A stretch of 64,000 nt of DNA, from NCBI GenBank assembly GCA_002363865.1, contig DEWY01000010.1:225472-289471 (forward strand). The letters are read 5' to 3'. Each line of letters starts with the position of its first letter. The stretch's first letter is position 1. The stretch is from Caulobacteraceae bacterium UBA3198. Lineage in GTDB: Bacteria > Pseudomonadota > Alphaproteobacteria > Caulobacterales > Caulobacteraceae. Positions 51,055-59,118 of the stretch are shown one piece after another. The translations under genes and the position numbers were made by a program. The notes beneath the pieces were generated by a model that was not told where the DNA came from, ran no database searches, and saw nothing but the letters and a program-made list of their open reading frames with translations.

Positions 51055-52157
51055 GCCTGGGCCGCCTCCGACGGTTGACCCGTAACCGCCTCGCCCTCGC
51101 CGTGGGCGGCGGCTTCGATGCGGGCCAGGGTCCGCAGATAGGGATGGATGGGCCGGACCGGCACATTGACCACGTCGAAGTTCATGGCCTGCAACAGCAG
51201 CTGGACGCCGATGATCACCGGCAGGGCCGCGGTCATCACCACCCCGGCCGAGGCCGCCTGTCCCGGATCGCGCACCGCCATCCAGTTCAGCGCATAGATC
51301 GCGCCGAAGCCCAGGAACAGGGTCCCGAAGATCAGCTCAAGGGTGGCGACGTTGAAGTCGCGGACGAAATACTGCCCCAGCACCCGCCGGACGAAGTTGC
51401 GCAGATGGCGGCCGGCGAAGGGGCCGATGACCTGGCTGATCTTCAGATTGCTCACCTCGTCCCCATACCGGGCGGGGATCGGCACGTCGCGGACCACCGC
51501 GCGCAGGGTGCCCAGGTGATAGAGCAGGTCGGTCTCGAAGAAGAACCGCCGGGCCACCGGCTTCTGCGCCACCAGGCCCGCCACGCTGGCCTCGATGGCG
51601 GTGAAGCCGTTGGTGGGATCGAAGACATTCCAGTAGCCGGTGGAGAGCTTGGCCAGGAAGCTTAGCCCCGCATTGCCGAAGATGCGCAGGCCGGGCATGG
51701 CCTGGAGGTGGCTGACCGAAGAGAACCGGTTGCCCTTGGCGTAGTCGGCCTCACCCAGCAGGATCGGCGTCACCAGCTGGGGCAGATAGCTCAGGTCCAT
51801 CTGGTCATCCCCGTCCACCTTGACGAGAATCCGCCCGCCCAGGCGCGCAGCTTCCTGATAGCCGGCCAGGGTCGCGCCGCCGACGCCCTGGTTCTGCGCC
51901 AGACGCAGGACCCGCACCCGGGGGTCGGCGCAGCTCGCCTCGATCAGGTCGCCGGAACGGTCGGGGCAGGCGTCGTCGACGCAGACGATTCCCTCCACCC
52001 AGGGCGGCGCCCGGTCGATCACCCGCATGATGTGATCGGTGACCTTGTAGCAGGGGATGACCAGCCAGACCCCGGCGCCCTGCAGGGCGGGCTCGAGGTT
52101 GCGCAGGTCCTGCGACGGGGCGTAATGGGGCCGGGCGAACTGATCCATGGACGACAT
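51051..52157 (-). CDS. GT2 polyprenyl-phosphate glycosyltransferase (DPM1/GtrB-like)
   Basis: 368 residues from MSSMDQFARP. The GT-A domain includes GVWLVIPCYKVTDHIMRVI, CVDDACPDRSGDLIE, VLRLAQNQGVGGATLAGY and VKVDGDDQMDL (DxD), then DPTNGFTAI as in polyprenyl-phosphate mannosyl/glucosyltransferases. Two C-terminal membrane helices (about 280-345) match GtrB. It should charge undecaprenyl phosphate with a sugar for the SMR-type flippase next to it. The longer frame to 52343 overlaps the divergent ABC permease and is not used. Confidence 0.88.
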   Translation of the reverse strand: MSSMDQFARPHYAPSQDLRNLEPALQGAGVWLVIPCYKVTDHIMRVIDRAPPWVEGIVCVDDACPDRSGDLIEASCADPRVRVLRLAQNQGVGGATLAGYQEAARLGGRILVKVDGDDQMDLSYLPQLVTPILLGEADYAKGNRFSSVSHLQAMPGLRIFGNAGLSFLAKLSTGYWNVFDPTNGFTAIEASVAGLVAQKPVARRFFFETDLLYHLGTLRAVVRDVPIPARYGDEVSNLKISQVIGPFAGRHLRNFVRRVLGQYFVRDFNVATLELIFGTLFLGFGAIYALNWMAVRDPGQAASAGVVMTAALPVIIGVQLLLQAMNFDVVNVPVRPIHPYLRTLARIEAAAHGEGEAVTGQPSEAAQA

Positions 52158-52281
52158 GCGGCGCGGCCTCCTTGGCCGTGGGCTAGCACGTGGCCTGCCT
52201 GCGGCCAAGTCGCAGACCCGGCGCCATGCTTGCGCCGCAAAAATGCACCTGATACCAGCGGCGCTCGCTTTGGGAGACCCT

Positions 52282-53115
52282 ATGGAATCCGGCCAACACA
52301 TGCTGCGGACCGGACGGCGTGGCACGCTGTTTGAGTTCAGCATGGCTCTGAGGGACCTTGTTACGTCCTATCACCGCCGAGGGCTGGCTTGGTCCCTGGC
52401 GTGGCACGACGTGGTCTCCCGCTATCGCGGCTCCATCCTCGGGCCGTTCTGGATCACCATCTCCATGGGCCTGATGGTCCTGGGGATCGGCCTGCTCTAC
52501 GCCAAGCTGTTCGGCATCTCGGTGGCCGAGTTCATGCCCTATGTGGCCATGGGCATCGTCTTCTTCGGCCTGATGGCCGGGACGATCAACGAGGGGTGCG
52601 ACACCTTCGTTCAGGCGTCCAGCATGCTCAGCCAGACCTCCCTGCCGATGTTCACCTTCATCTGGCGGACGGTGCTGCGAAACCTGATCAACCTCGCCCA
52701 CCATGCGGTGATCATCCTCGGCGTGATCATCTTCTTTGGCCTGTGGCGGGTGATGGACGTGCTGCCGGCTGTGGGCGGCCTGCTGCTGACGATCGTCAAC
52801 CTGGCCTGGATCAGCATGCTGGCGGCCATCGCCTCGGCCCGATTCCGCGACATCCCGCAGTTCGTGATGTCGGTGATGCAGTTCGCCATCTTCATGACGC
52901 CGGTGTTCTGGAAGCCCGACGCCTTCCCCGATCGCCACGCCTTCCTGACGCTGAACCCGTTTTATCATATGCTGACCACCATCCGGGCGCCGCTGCTGGG
53001 GCAAGAGGCGGACGGGCTGTCCTATGTCATCCTGGCCATCATGGCCGTGCTGGGCTGGGCTCTCACCTTCTCGGTCTTCGCCATCACCCGCCGCCGGATC
53101 GTCCACTTCCTATGA
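52282..53115 (+). CDS. wzm: ABC-2 polysaccharide export permease (Wzm-like)
   Basis: 277 residues from MESGQHMLR with GGGAG 6 bases upstream. An N-terminal amphipathic part (LAWHDVVSRYRGSILGPFW, typical of Wzm/TagG/KpsM) is followed by six membrane helices. With the ATPase encoded next (ATGA overlap), it exports lipid-linked O-polysaccharide across the inner membrane. This makes the locus ABC-dependent rather than Wzy-dependent. Confidence 0.92.
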   Translation: MESGQHMLRTGRRGTLFEFSMALRDLVTSYHRRGLAWSLAWHDVVSRYRGSILGPFWITISMGLMVLGIGLLYAKLFGISVAEFMPYVAMGIVFFGLMAGTINEGCDTFVQASSMLSQTSLPMFTFIWRTVLRNLINLAHHAVIILGVIIFFGLWRVMDVLPAVGGLLLTIVNLAWISMLAAIASARFRDIPQFVMSVMQFAIFMTPVFWKPDAFPDRHAFLTLNPFYHMLTTIRAPLLGQEADGLSYVILAIMAVLGWALTFSVFAITRRRIVHFL

Positions 53116-53861
53116 CCGATGTCTCCATCAAGGTCACCGACCTGACCCTGCGCTTCCCGGTCTATGGGGTCGACGCCAAGTCGCTGAAGAAGAACCTGGC
53201 CCGGGTGACGGTGGGCGGACGCCTGGGCGCCTCGACCACCGGGGCCACCGAGGTCACCGCCCTGTCGCACCTGAACCTGAACCTGCGGGCCGGCGACCGC
53301 CTGGGCCTCATCGGCCACAACGGCTCGGGCAAGACCACCCTCCTGCGGGCCCTGTCGGGCGCCTATGAGCCGGACGAGGGCCAGATTGAGGTCCGGGGCC
53401 GCATCGCCGCCCTGCTGGACCTGTCGCTCGGCATCGATCCTTCGGCCACCGGCGTCGACAATATCCGCCTGCGCGGGCGTATCGCCGGCATGTCCTCCAA
53501 GGAGATCGAGGACAAGATGGACGAGATCGCCGAGTTCAGCGGCCTCGGCCCCTTCCTGGCCATGCCCATGAAGACCTATTCGGCCGGCATGCAGGCCAGG
53601 CTGGCCTTCGCCGTGGCCACCGCGGTCGAGGCCGACGTGCTGCTGATGGACGAGTGGATATCGGTGGGCGACGCCGACTTCCAGAAACTGGCCCACCGGC
53701 GTCTGCTCAACCTGGTGGAGCGGGCCGGCATTCTGGTGCTGTCCTCGCACGATGCGGGCCTGCTGCGCCTCTACTGCAACAAGGTCATGCGCCTGGAGGG
53801 CGGCGTGGCCTCTGAGGTCAAGGATATCCGCCGCCTCGACGAACTTCTCGCCGCCGCCTGA
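53112..53861 (+). CDS. wzt: Polysaccharide export ABC ATPase (Wzt-like, short form)
   Basis: 249 residues. Walker A GHNGSGKTTLLRAL is near residue 63, the linker has GRIAALLDLSLGID, signature YSAGMQARLAFA is near 157 and Walker B VLLMDEWISVGD near 177; all are Wzt/TagH/KpsT type. It has no C-terminal carbohydrate-binding domain, which in E. coli O8/O9 Wzt recognises the capped chain end, so export is probably not coupled to terminal modification through this protein. Confidence 0.92.
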   Translation: MTDVSIKVTDLTLRFPVYGVDAKSLKKNLARVTVGGRLGASTTGATEVTALSHLNLNLRAGDRLGLIGHNGSGKTTLLRALSGAYEPDEGQIEVRGRIAALLDLSLGIDPSATGVDNIRLRGRIAGMSSKEIEDKMDEIAEFSGLGPFLAMPMKTYSAGMQARLAFAVATAVEADVLLMDEWISVGDADFQKLAHRRLLNLVERAGILVLSSHDAGLLRLYCNKVMRLEGGVASEVKDIRRLDELLAAA

Positions 53862-53917
53862 CATTGCCGGGCGCCTGAGCCCGCTGTTAGACAGGCGCAG
53901 CCGTCGGGAGCGGGCCC

Positions 53918-56203
53918 TTGGACGTCATCTTCACCATCGTATCGCGCAACTACGCGGCCCAGGCCGCCGTGCTCATGCGCAGCCTGGCTGCGGCGGAGCC
54001 GGACGCCGCCCGGGTGGTGATCGCCGCCGATGGGCCAATTCCAGAGCTGCAGGCCCTCGCCCGGGTGATCGAGGCGGGCGACACGGGCGCCCCTGTGGCC
54101 CCCATGAGCGTCTATTACGACGCGCTCGAGCTGAACACCGCCATCAAGCCTCACGCGTTTCGCCGGCTGCTGGCCGAGCCGGAAGTGACTTCGGTCACCT
54201 ATCTGGACCCGGATATCTTCGTCTACGCCCCCCTGGCCCCGGTGCGCGAGGGTCTGGCGCGGGCGCCCCTGGTGCTCATCCCCCATCTGACCCGCCCCCT
54301 GGCCGGCGAGGCCAGCCCCAACGACCACACTATCCTGACCTCGGGCGCCTATAATCTCGGCTTCCTGGCCGCCCGCCGGGACAATGAGATCTTCGCCCTG
54401 ATGGACTGGTGGGCCGAGAAGTGTCGGTTCGACTGTCGGGTGGACTTCGCAAACGGCCTGTTCACCGACCAGAAGTGGATGGACCTGGCGCCGGGCCTGG
54501 TCAGCGATGTGGCCATACTGCGCGATCCTGGCCTCGACATCGCCTACTGGAACCTGGAGGGCCGCACCCTGGCCCACGGCGCCCAGGGCTGGCGGGTCAA
54601 CGGCCAGCCCCTGGGCTTCTTCCACTTCTCCGGCTTCGATCCCCGGCGCCCGGAGGTGTTGAGCAAGCACCAGGACCGGATCGTCGTGCCCCCCGCCTCG
54701 CCCCTGTCCCACCTCCTGGACGACTACGCCCGGGCGTTGCTGGACAATGGCCACGACCAGGCCAGCCGCATCCCCTACGCCTACGGCGCCTTGCCCTCCG
54801 GCCGACCGGTCAGCCGACCCATGCGCCTGCGCGCTCTGCGCGCGGCCCAGGCCGGTCATCGCTTCGACGAGGGCTTAAGCCCGGCTGTCGAGGCCTGGAT
54901 GGACGCGCCTGAGCCCCTGGCGGCGGTCGAAGGCCTGCCGGACATCACCCGCGAAATGGACCAGGCCTGGCGAGACGACGCCCTGGCGGCGGTGCGGTTT
55001 CCCCGCGACTCCCTGGAGGGGCGGCTGGCCTTTCACGCCTGGTTCGCCGGGCGGGCGGAGACCCACCCAGCCTCGGCGGCGGCCGCCCAAACCCTGCTTG
55101 AGACCTGGCGGGCCGGCGCCCGCGAGGCTGGCCCCTGGCCCCAGGCCGACACTCCCTGGGACGGCGCGGGGGCGGACGTGGCCCAGTGGATCTCCACCCC
55201 AGGACAGGGGCCCTGGCCCCGGGCGGCCGCCGGCATGCTGGCGGCCCGGGCCGATCTGCGCGCGCGGTTCGGCGAGGGTCCTCCTGCGGCCCTGCTCGCC
55301 TGGCTGTTGGGCCCGGAGGCCGAGGCCGGGCGGTTCGCCCCAGACCTGCTGGATGGCCCCACCCTGCTGGACCTCAGTCAGGACCTGACTCCCCTGCTCG
55401 ATGCGGCCCGCTTCGCCGGGGCCGCGCGGGGGGAGGTTTCGCCCCTGCGCCGGCAGATCTCCGCCGGTTACGGCGTCGCCGTACGCGCCCGGTGGCCCGA
55501 GGTCCTGCGCCAGGCGATCCGCGGGGAGGGCGACCGGCTGGTGGGCAGCCTGTCGGGCCCCTATCCCTTCCCCCGGGTCCTGCTGCGCATCTGGGAGAGC
55601 CGGCCCGACCTTCAGCGCCTATTCGCCCTGCACACCCTGCCCGGGCGGCTCGCCTATCTGCGCTGGCTGATCGGCGGGGGATTGCGCGAATACGATATCG
55701 AACCCGAGGGCCTGCCCGCGGCCCTCACCCACAGCCTGGTCTATCGCCTCGCCAGGCTCAGCGTCCGCGGCGCCCACACCCCCGGACGACCGGCGCGCCC
55801 CGGCCGGGCCGCCGCCGTGGTGGTGGTCCAGGCCCGGACCCCCGCCATGGCCGACTGGCCGAGCGGCGTCCTGATCTGCGAGGCCGGCTCCGGGCGCCTG
55901 CGCCGGCCCGACGGGGGGCCGGCCGGCCCCACCGAGGTGGACACGGTGGTGTTCGGCTCGTGCCCAGGCTTCGTCGCCGCCGACGCTCAGATCCTGATCG
56001 CCCAGGGGGTGGTCTGGCGGCGCGCCGCCGCGGTCTGGAGCGCCGCCACCCTGGCCGCCCTGGCCGACGACCATCCGGCCTGGGGCTTTGTCGACGAGGT
56101 CTGGAGCCATGCGCCCGCCGACCGGCCTCGGCCCCGGCCGATCGACATCCTGTCCGAGGACCTGCCCCTGCAGGCGCAGCTCGCCGAGCTCATGGCGCCA
56201 TGA
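53918..56203 (+). CDS. Large glycosyltransferase: GT8-like N-terminus, uncharacterised C-terminal half
   Basis: 761 residues from TTG 53918 (GGGAG upstream). Residues 1-260 match the protein at 38288 in order: VTYLDPDIFVYAPLAPV, PHLTRPL, YNLGFLAARR, GLFTDQKWMDLAPGLVSDV, RDPGLDIAYWNLEGR and VNGQPLGFFHFSGF. Residues about 340-761 are helical, with leucine-rich AWLLGPEAEAGRF and RWLIGGGLREYDIEPEG segments and an Ala/Pro-rich end; no family is recognised. The C-terminal half may be an acceptor-binding or second catalytic module. The end overlaps the next glycosyltransferase (ATGA). Confidence 0.85.
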   Translation: MDVIFTIVSRNYAAQAAVLMRSLAAAEPDAARVVIAADGPIPELQALARVIEAGDTGAPVAPMSVYYDALELNTAIKPHAFRRLLAEPEVTSVTYLDPDIFVYAPLAPVREGLARAPLVLIPHLTRPLAGEASPNDHTILTSGAYNLGFLAARRDNEIFALMDWWAEKCRFDCRVDFANGLFTDQKWMDLAPGLVSDVAILRDPGLDIAYWNLEGRTLAHGAQGWRVNGQPLGFFHFSGFDPRRPEVLSKHQDRIVVPPASPLSHLLDDYARALLDNGHDQASRIPYAYGALPSGRPVSRPMRLRALRAAQAGHRFDEGLSPAVEAWMDAPEPLAAVEGLPDITREMDQAWRDDALAAVRFPRDSLEGRLAFHAWFAGRAETHPASAAAAQTLLETWRAGAREAGPWPQADTPWDGAGADVAQWISTPGQGPWPRAAAGMLAARADLRARFGEGPPAALLAWLLGPEAEAGRFAPDLLDGPTLLDLSQDLTPLLDAARFAGAARGEVSPLRRQISAGYGVAVRARWPEVLRQAIRGEGDRLVGSLSGPYPFPRVLLRIWESRPDLQRLFALHTLPGRLAYLRWLIGGGLREYDIEPEGLPAALTHSLVYRLARLSVRGAHTPGRPARPGRAAAVVVVQARTPAMADWPSGVLICEAGSGRLRRPDGGPAGPTEVDTVVFGSCPGFVAADAQILIAQGVVWRRAAAVWSAATLAALADDHPAWGFVDEVWSHAPADRPRPRPIDILSEDLPLQAQLAELMAP

Positions 56204-57420
56204 GCCTGCTGGCCAGCCTTCGCAGGTCCTGGCGCGGGATCGCGCCGGAGGGCCTGCGCCGCGCCGCCCAGCCCCTGTTGTCCCCCCTGCTGGAGGTCCA
56301 TGTCCGGCGGCAGGCCCGGCGCCCGCACGGCGCCGACGGCGGCGCCGGAGGTCCCCTGCGCATCGTCGGCTACATGTCAGGCTCCCACGGCATCGCCGCC
56401 TCCGCGCGGCTGGCGGCCCGGGCCTTCGCGGCCCTGGGCGTGCCCGTCGAGCAGGTCGACATGGCCGGCGCCGCCCTGACCTGGGAGGCTAAGGGGCCGG
56501 CCCCCTCGCCGGCCAGCGCCTGGATCTTTCACCTCAACCCCCCCGAACTCCTGGCGGCTCTGGGCCAGATGGGCGCCGCCCGGCTGGTGGGGCCGCGCTA
56601 CGGCTACTGGGCCTGGGAGCTGCCTCAGGCGCCGCCCCTGTGGCTGAAGGACGCCGCCCTGGTGGACGAGGTCTGGGTCCCCAGCCGCTATGTGGCCCAG
56701 GCCCTGAATGGCGCGCGGGCGCCGGTGCGGGTGGTGCCTCATCCCCTGTTTCTGGAAGACTATGACTCGGTGCGCCCGGCCCCGCGTCAGGCCGAGTTCC
56801 AGGCCGTCAGCCTGTTCGACTTCAACTCCTCAGCCGCCCGCAAGAACCCGCAGGGCGCCGTGGCCGCCTTCGCCAAGGCCTTTGGCGATGACGCCTCGGC
56901 CCGGCTGGTCATCAAGACCCAGAATGGCGCGCGCTTCCCGCAGGCGCTTAAGGCCTTGAGGGCCGCGGCGCCGACCAATGTCGAGGTGATCGACGGCGTC
57001 TGGCCCTATGAGGCGGTGAAGAGCCTGATCGCCGGCTCCGACGTGCTGATCTCCCTGCACCGGGCCGAAGGCTTTGGCCTGACCCCGGCCGAGGCCCTGG
57101 CGCTTGGCACGCCGGTGGTGGCCACCGGCTGGTCCGGGGTGACCGACTTCCTCGACGAGGCGGTGGCGGTGATGATCGGCTCAGGCCGCACCCCGGTGGA
57201 GGACCCCCAGGGCATCTATGCCGGCCAGAGCTGGGCCGAGCCCGACCTGGACCAGGCCGCCGCAGCCCTGCGCGCCCTGCGGGCCGACCCCGAGCGGCGA
57301 GCCCGGATGGCCGCGGCCGGGCGGGCGCGGGTGGCCGGGCGCCTGTCGCCCCAGGCCTGGTTCATCACCCTGCCGGACGCGGTCAAGGCCGCGGCCATGC
57401 GCGCCGCCCAGGGGCGCTGA
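56200..57420 (+). CDS. Glycosyltransferase family 4/1 (GT-B), paralogue of the 45720 gene
   Basis: 406 residues. YMSGSHGIAASARLAARAF, YGYWAWELPQAPPLWL, VSLFDFNSSAARKNPQGAV, SLHRAEGFGLTPAEALALG, TPVVATGWSGVTDF and GQSWAEPDLDQAA parallel the 45720 protein closely. It closes the plus-strand export operon (wzm-wzt-GT-GT). Three palindromic repeats follow its stop and probably end transcription. Confidence 0.9.
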   Translation: MSLLASLRRSWRGIAPEGLRRAAQPLLSPLLEVHVRRQARRPHGADGGAGGPLRIVGYMSGSHGIAASARLAARAFAALGVPVEQVDMAGAALTWEAKGPAPSPASAWIFHLNPPELLAALGQMGAARLVGPRYGYWAWELPQAPPLWLKDAALVDEVWVPSRYVAQALNGARAPVRVVPHPLFLEDYDSVRPAPRQAEFQAVSLFDFNSSAARKNPQGAVAAFAKAFGDDASARLVIKTQNGARFPQALKALRAAAPTNVEVIDGVWPYEAVKSLIAGSDVLISLHRAEGFGLTPAEALALGTPVVATGWSGVTDFLDEAVAVMIGSGRTPVEDPQGIYAGQSWAEPDLDQAAAALRALRADPERRARMAAAGRARVAGRLSPQAWFITLPDAVKAAAMRAAQGR

Positions 57421-57424
57421 GCCC

Positions 57425-57473
57425 TAGAGCCCTTTCCGATCTGATTGCTTCAATCAGATCGGAAAGGGCTCTA
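57425..57473. terminator. Perfect 23-bp hairpin after the glycosyltransferase operon
   Basis: TAGAGCCCTTTCCGATCTGATTG without its last three bases, and its exact complement, form 23-base arms (57425-57447 and 57451-57473) around a 3-base CTT loop, starting five bases after the stop codon. The stem is exceptionally long and without mismatch. It shares the TAGAGC ends with the next two repeats but not their CCGATAACC core, so it may be a related subfamily. There is no T run; a terminator role is inferred from position. Confidence 0.7.
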
Positions 57474-57484
57474 AATCATAAAGT

Positions 57485-57536
57485 TAGAGCATTTTTCGAT
57501 CCGATAACCGCATCACACTTATCGGAAAATGCTCTA
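57485..57536. repeat. Palindromic repeat, REP-like family, copy 2
   Basis: Outer arms TAGAGCATTTT and AAAATGCTCTA and inner arms CCGATAA (57501-57507) and TTATCGG (57519-57525). The inner core matches the elements at 9394 and 57544. It is located between the convergent glycosyltransferase and aldehyde dehydrogenase genes. Confidence 0.8.
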
Positions 57537-57543
57537 GAGCCTG

Positions 57544-57590
57544 GAGCGCGTTTCGCCCGATAACCGGGTTCCACTTATCGGAACGCGCTC
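57544..57590. repeat. Palindromic repeat, REP-like family, copy 3, forming the end of the ALDH gene
   Basis: Arms GAGCGCGTT and AACGCGCTC enclose CCGATAACCGGGTTCCACTTATCGG-type core sequence, seen as CCGATAACC and TTATCGG. The TAA stop of the aldehyde dehydrogenase (57575-57577) and its last four codons (Ser-Ala-Phe-Arg) lie inside the right half, so the repeat supplies that protein's C-terminus. Confidence 0.8.
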
Positions 57591-59107
57591 TGCAGGTCGA
57601 ACCGCACGCCTTGGGCCAGGGGCAGGGTGGCCCCGAAGTTCACCGTATTGGTGGCCCGGCGCATATAGGTCTTCCAGGAGTCCGAGCCCGCCTCGCGGCC
57701 GCCGCCGGTCTCCTTCTCGCCCCCGAAGGCCCCGCCGATCTCGGCGCCGGAGGGCCCGATGTTCACATTGGCGATGCCGCAGTCCGACCCCCAGGCCGAG
57801 GTGAACTGCTCGGCTTCGCGCAGGTCGTTGGTGAAGATGGCCGAGGACAGGCCCTGGGGCGCGGCGTTCTGGGCGGCGATGGCCTCGTCCAGTGCGTCAT
57901 ATGTTGTCACATAGAGGATCGGCGCAAAGGTCTCGCGCAGCATCACTGCGCTCTGGGCCGGCATTTCCACCAGGGCCGGCCGGACATAGACGCCGGGTCC
58001 GTCCAGGCGCTGGCCCCCATGGACCTGACCGCCCTGGGCGCGGGCCTCCTCAAGGGCGCGCGCCATGGCCTCGGCAGCCGCCGCATCGATCAGCGGCCCG
58101 ATCAGCACCCCGTCCGCCCGGGGATCGCCCACAGCCACGGAGTCGTAGGCCGCCTTCAGCCGGGGCAGGAAGGCGTCATGGAGGCTGCGGTGAACGAACA
58201 GCCGGCGAAGGGTGGTGCACCTCTGGCCCGCCGTGCCCATGGCCGCAAACGCCACGCCGCGCAGGGTCAGGTCGAGATCGGCCGAGGGCGCGACGATGGC
58301 GGCGTTGTTGCCGCCCAGCTCCAGCAGGGCGCGGGCGAACCGCTGGGCCAGGCGGGGGGCGACGGCCCGGCCCATGGCGGTGGAGCCCGTGGCCGAGACC
58401 AGCGGCAGGCGGGGGTCCTCCACCAGGGCCTCGCCTACGTCCCGTCCGCCGATCAGCACCTGGGACAGGCCGGCCGGGGCATCGCCGAACCGGGCGGCGG
58501 CGCGGTCGAAGGCCGCCTGAACCGCCAGGGCCGTCAGGGGCGTCTTCTCCGAGGGCTTCCAGATCACCGGATCGCCGCAGACCAGGGCCAGCGCCGCATT
58601 CCACGACCAGACGGCGACGGGGAAGTTGAAGGCGGTGATGACACCTACGACCCCCAGGGGATGCCAGGTCTCCATCATTCGGTGGTCGGGCCGTTCGGTG
58701 GCGATGGTCAGGCCAAACAGCTGCCGGGAGAGCCCCACCGCATAGTCGCAGATGTCGATCATCTCCTGCACCTCGCCCAGCCCCTCGGAGACCACCTTGC
58801 CGGCCTCCAGGGTGACGAGACGGCCGAGATCGCCCTTGGCGGCGCGAAGCTCCTCGCCCAGCAGGCGGACCAGCTCCCCGCGGCGGGGCGCCGGAACCTT
58901 GCGCCAGGCGAGGAAGGCCGCCTGGGCCGCAGCGATCGCCGCCTGGACGTCCGCGGTCGTCGCGTCCCGCACCTTGGCGACGGCCTCGCCGGTGATGGGG
59001 GATGTGACCGTCCGTTCGCCCCCCTGCCATAGCCCCCGGTCTACCCCCAGGCGTTCGAGGGTGGCGGCGGCGTCCTGGGCGGGGGCGGGTTTCAGGCTGA
59101 GCGTCAT
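57575..59107 (-). CDS. amaB: ALDH7-like aldehyde dehydrogenase (L-aminoadipate-semialdehyde dehydrogenase type)
   Basis: 510 residues. GVITAFNFPVAVWSWNAAL and IWKPSEKTPLTALAVQAAF are typical of ALDH7/antiquitin; LLELGGNNAAIV holds the catalytic Glu and GTAGQRCTTLRRLFV the catalytic Cys (about residue 297). The family oxidises 2-aminoadipate 6-semialdehyde (piperideine-6-carboxylate) to aminoadipate using NAD+. The saccharopine-dehydrogenase-like gene 11 bases upstream supports lysine catabolism. The final SAFR residues come from a palindromic repeat. Confidence 0.9.
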   Translation of the reverse strand: MTLSLKPAPAQDAAATLERLGVDRGLWQGGERTVTSPITGEAVAKVRDATTADVQAAIAAAQAAFLAWRKVPAPRRGELVRLLGEELRAAKGDLGRLVTLEAGKVVSEGLGEVQEMIDICDYAVGLSRQLFGLTIATERPDHRMMETWHPLGVVGVITAFNFPVAVWSWNAALALVCGDPVIWKPSEKTPLTALAVQAAFDRAAARFGDAPAGLSQVLIGGRDVGEALVEDPRLPLVSATGSTAMGRAVAPRLAQRFARALLELGGNNAAIVAPSADLDLTLRGVAFAAMGTAGQRCTTLRRLFVHRSLHDAFLPRLKAAYDSVAVGDPRADGVLIGPLIDAAAAEAMARALEEARAQGGQVHGGQRLDGPGVYVRPALVEMPAQSAVMLRETFAPILYVTTYDALDEAIAAQNAAPQGLSSAIFTNDLREAEQFTSAWGSDCGIANVNIGPSGAEIGGAFGGEKETGGGREAGSDSWKTYMRRATNTVNFGATLPLAQGVRFDLQSAFR

Positions 59108-59118
59108 GGGATCCCCTC

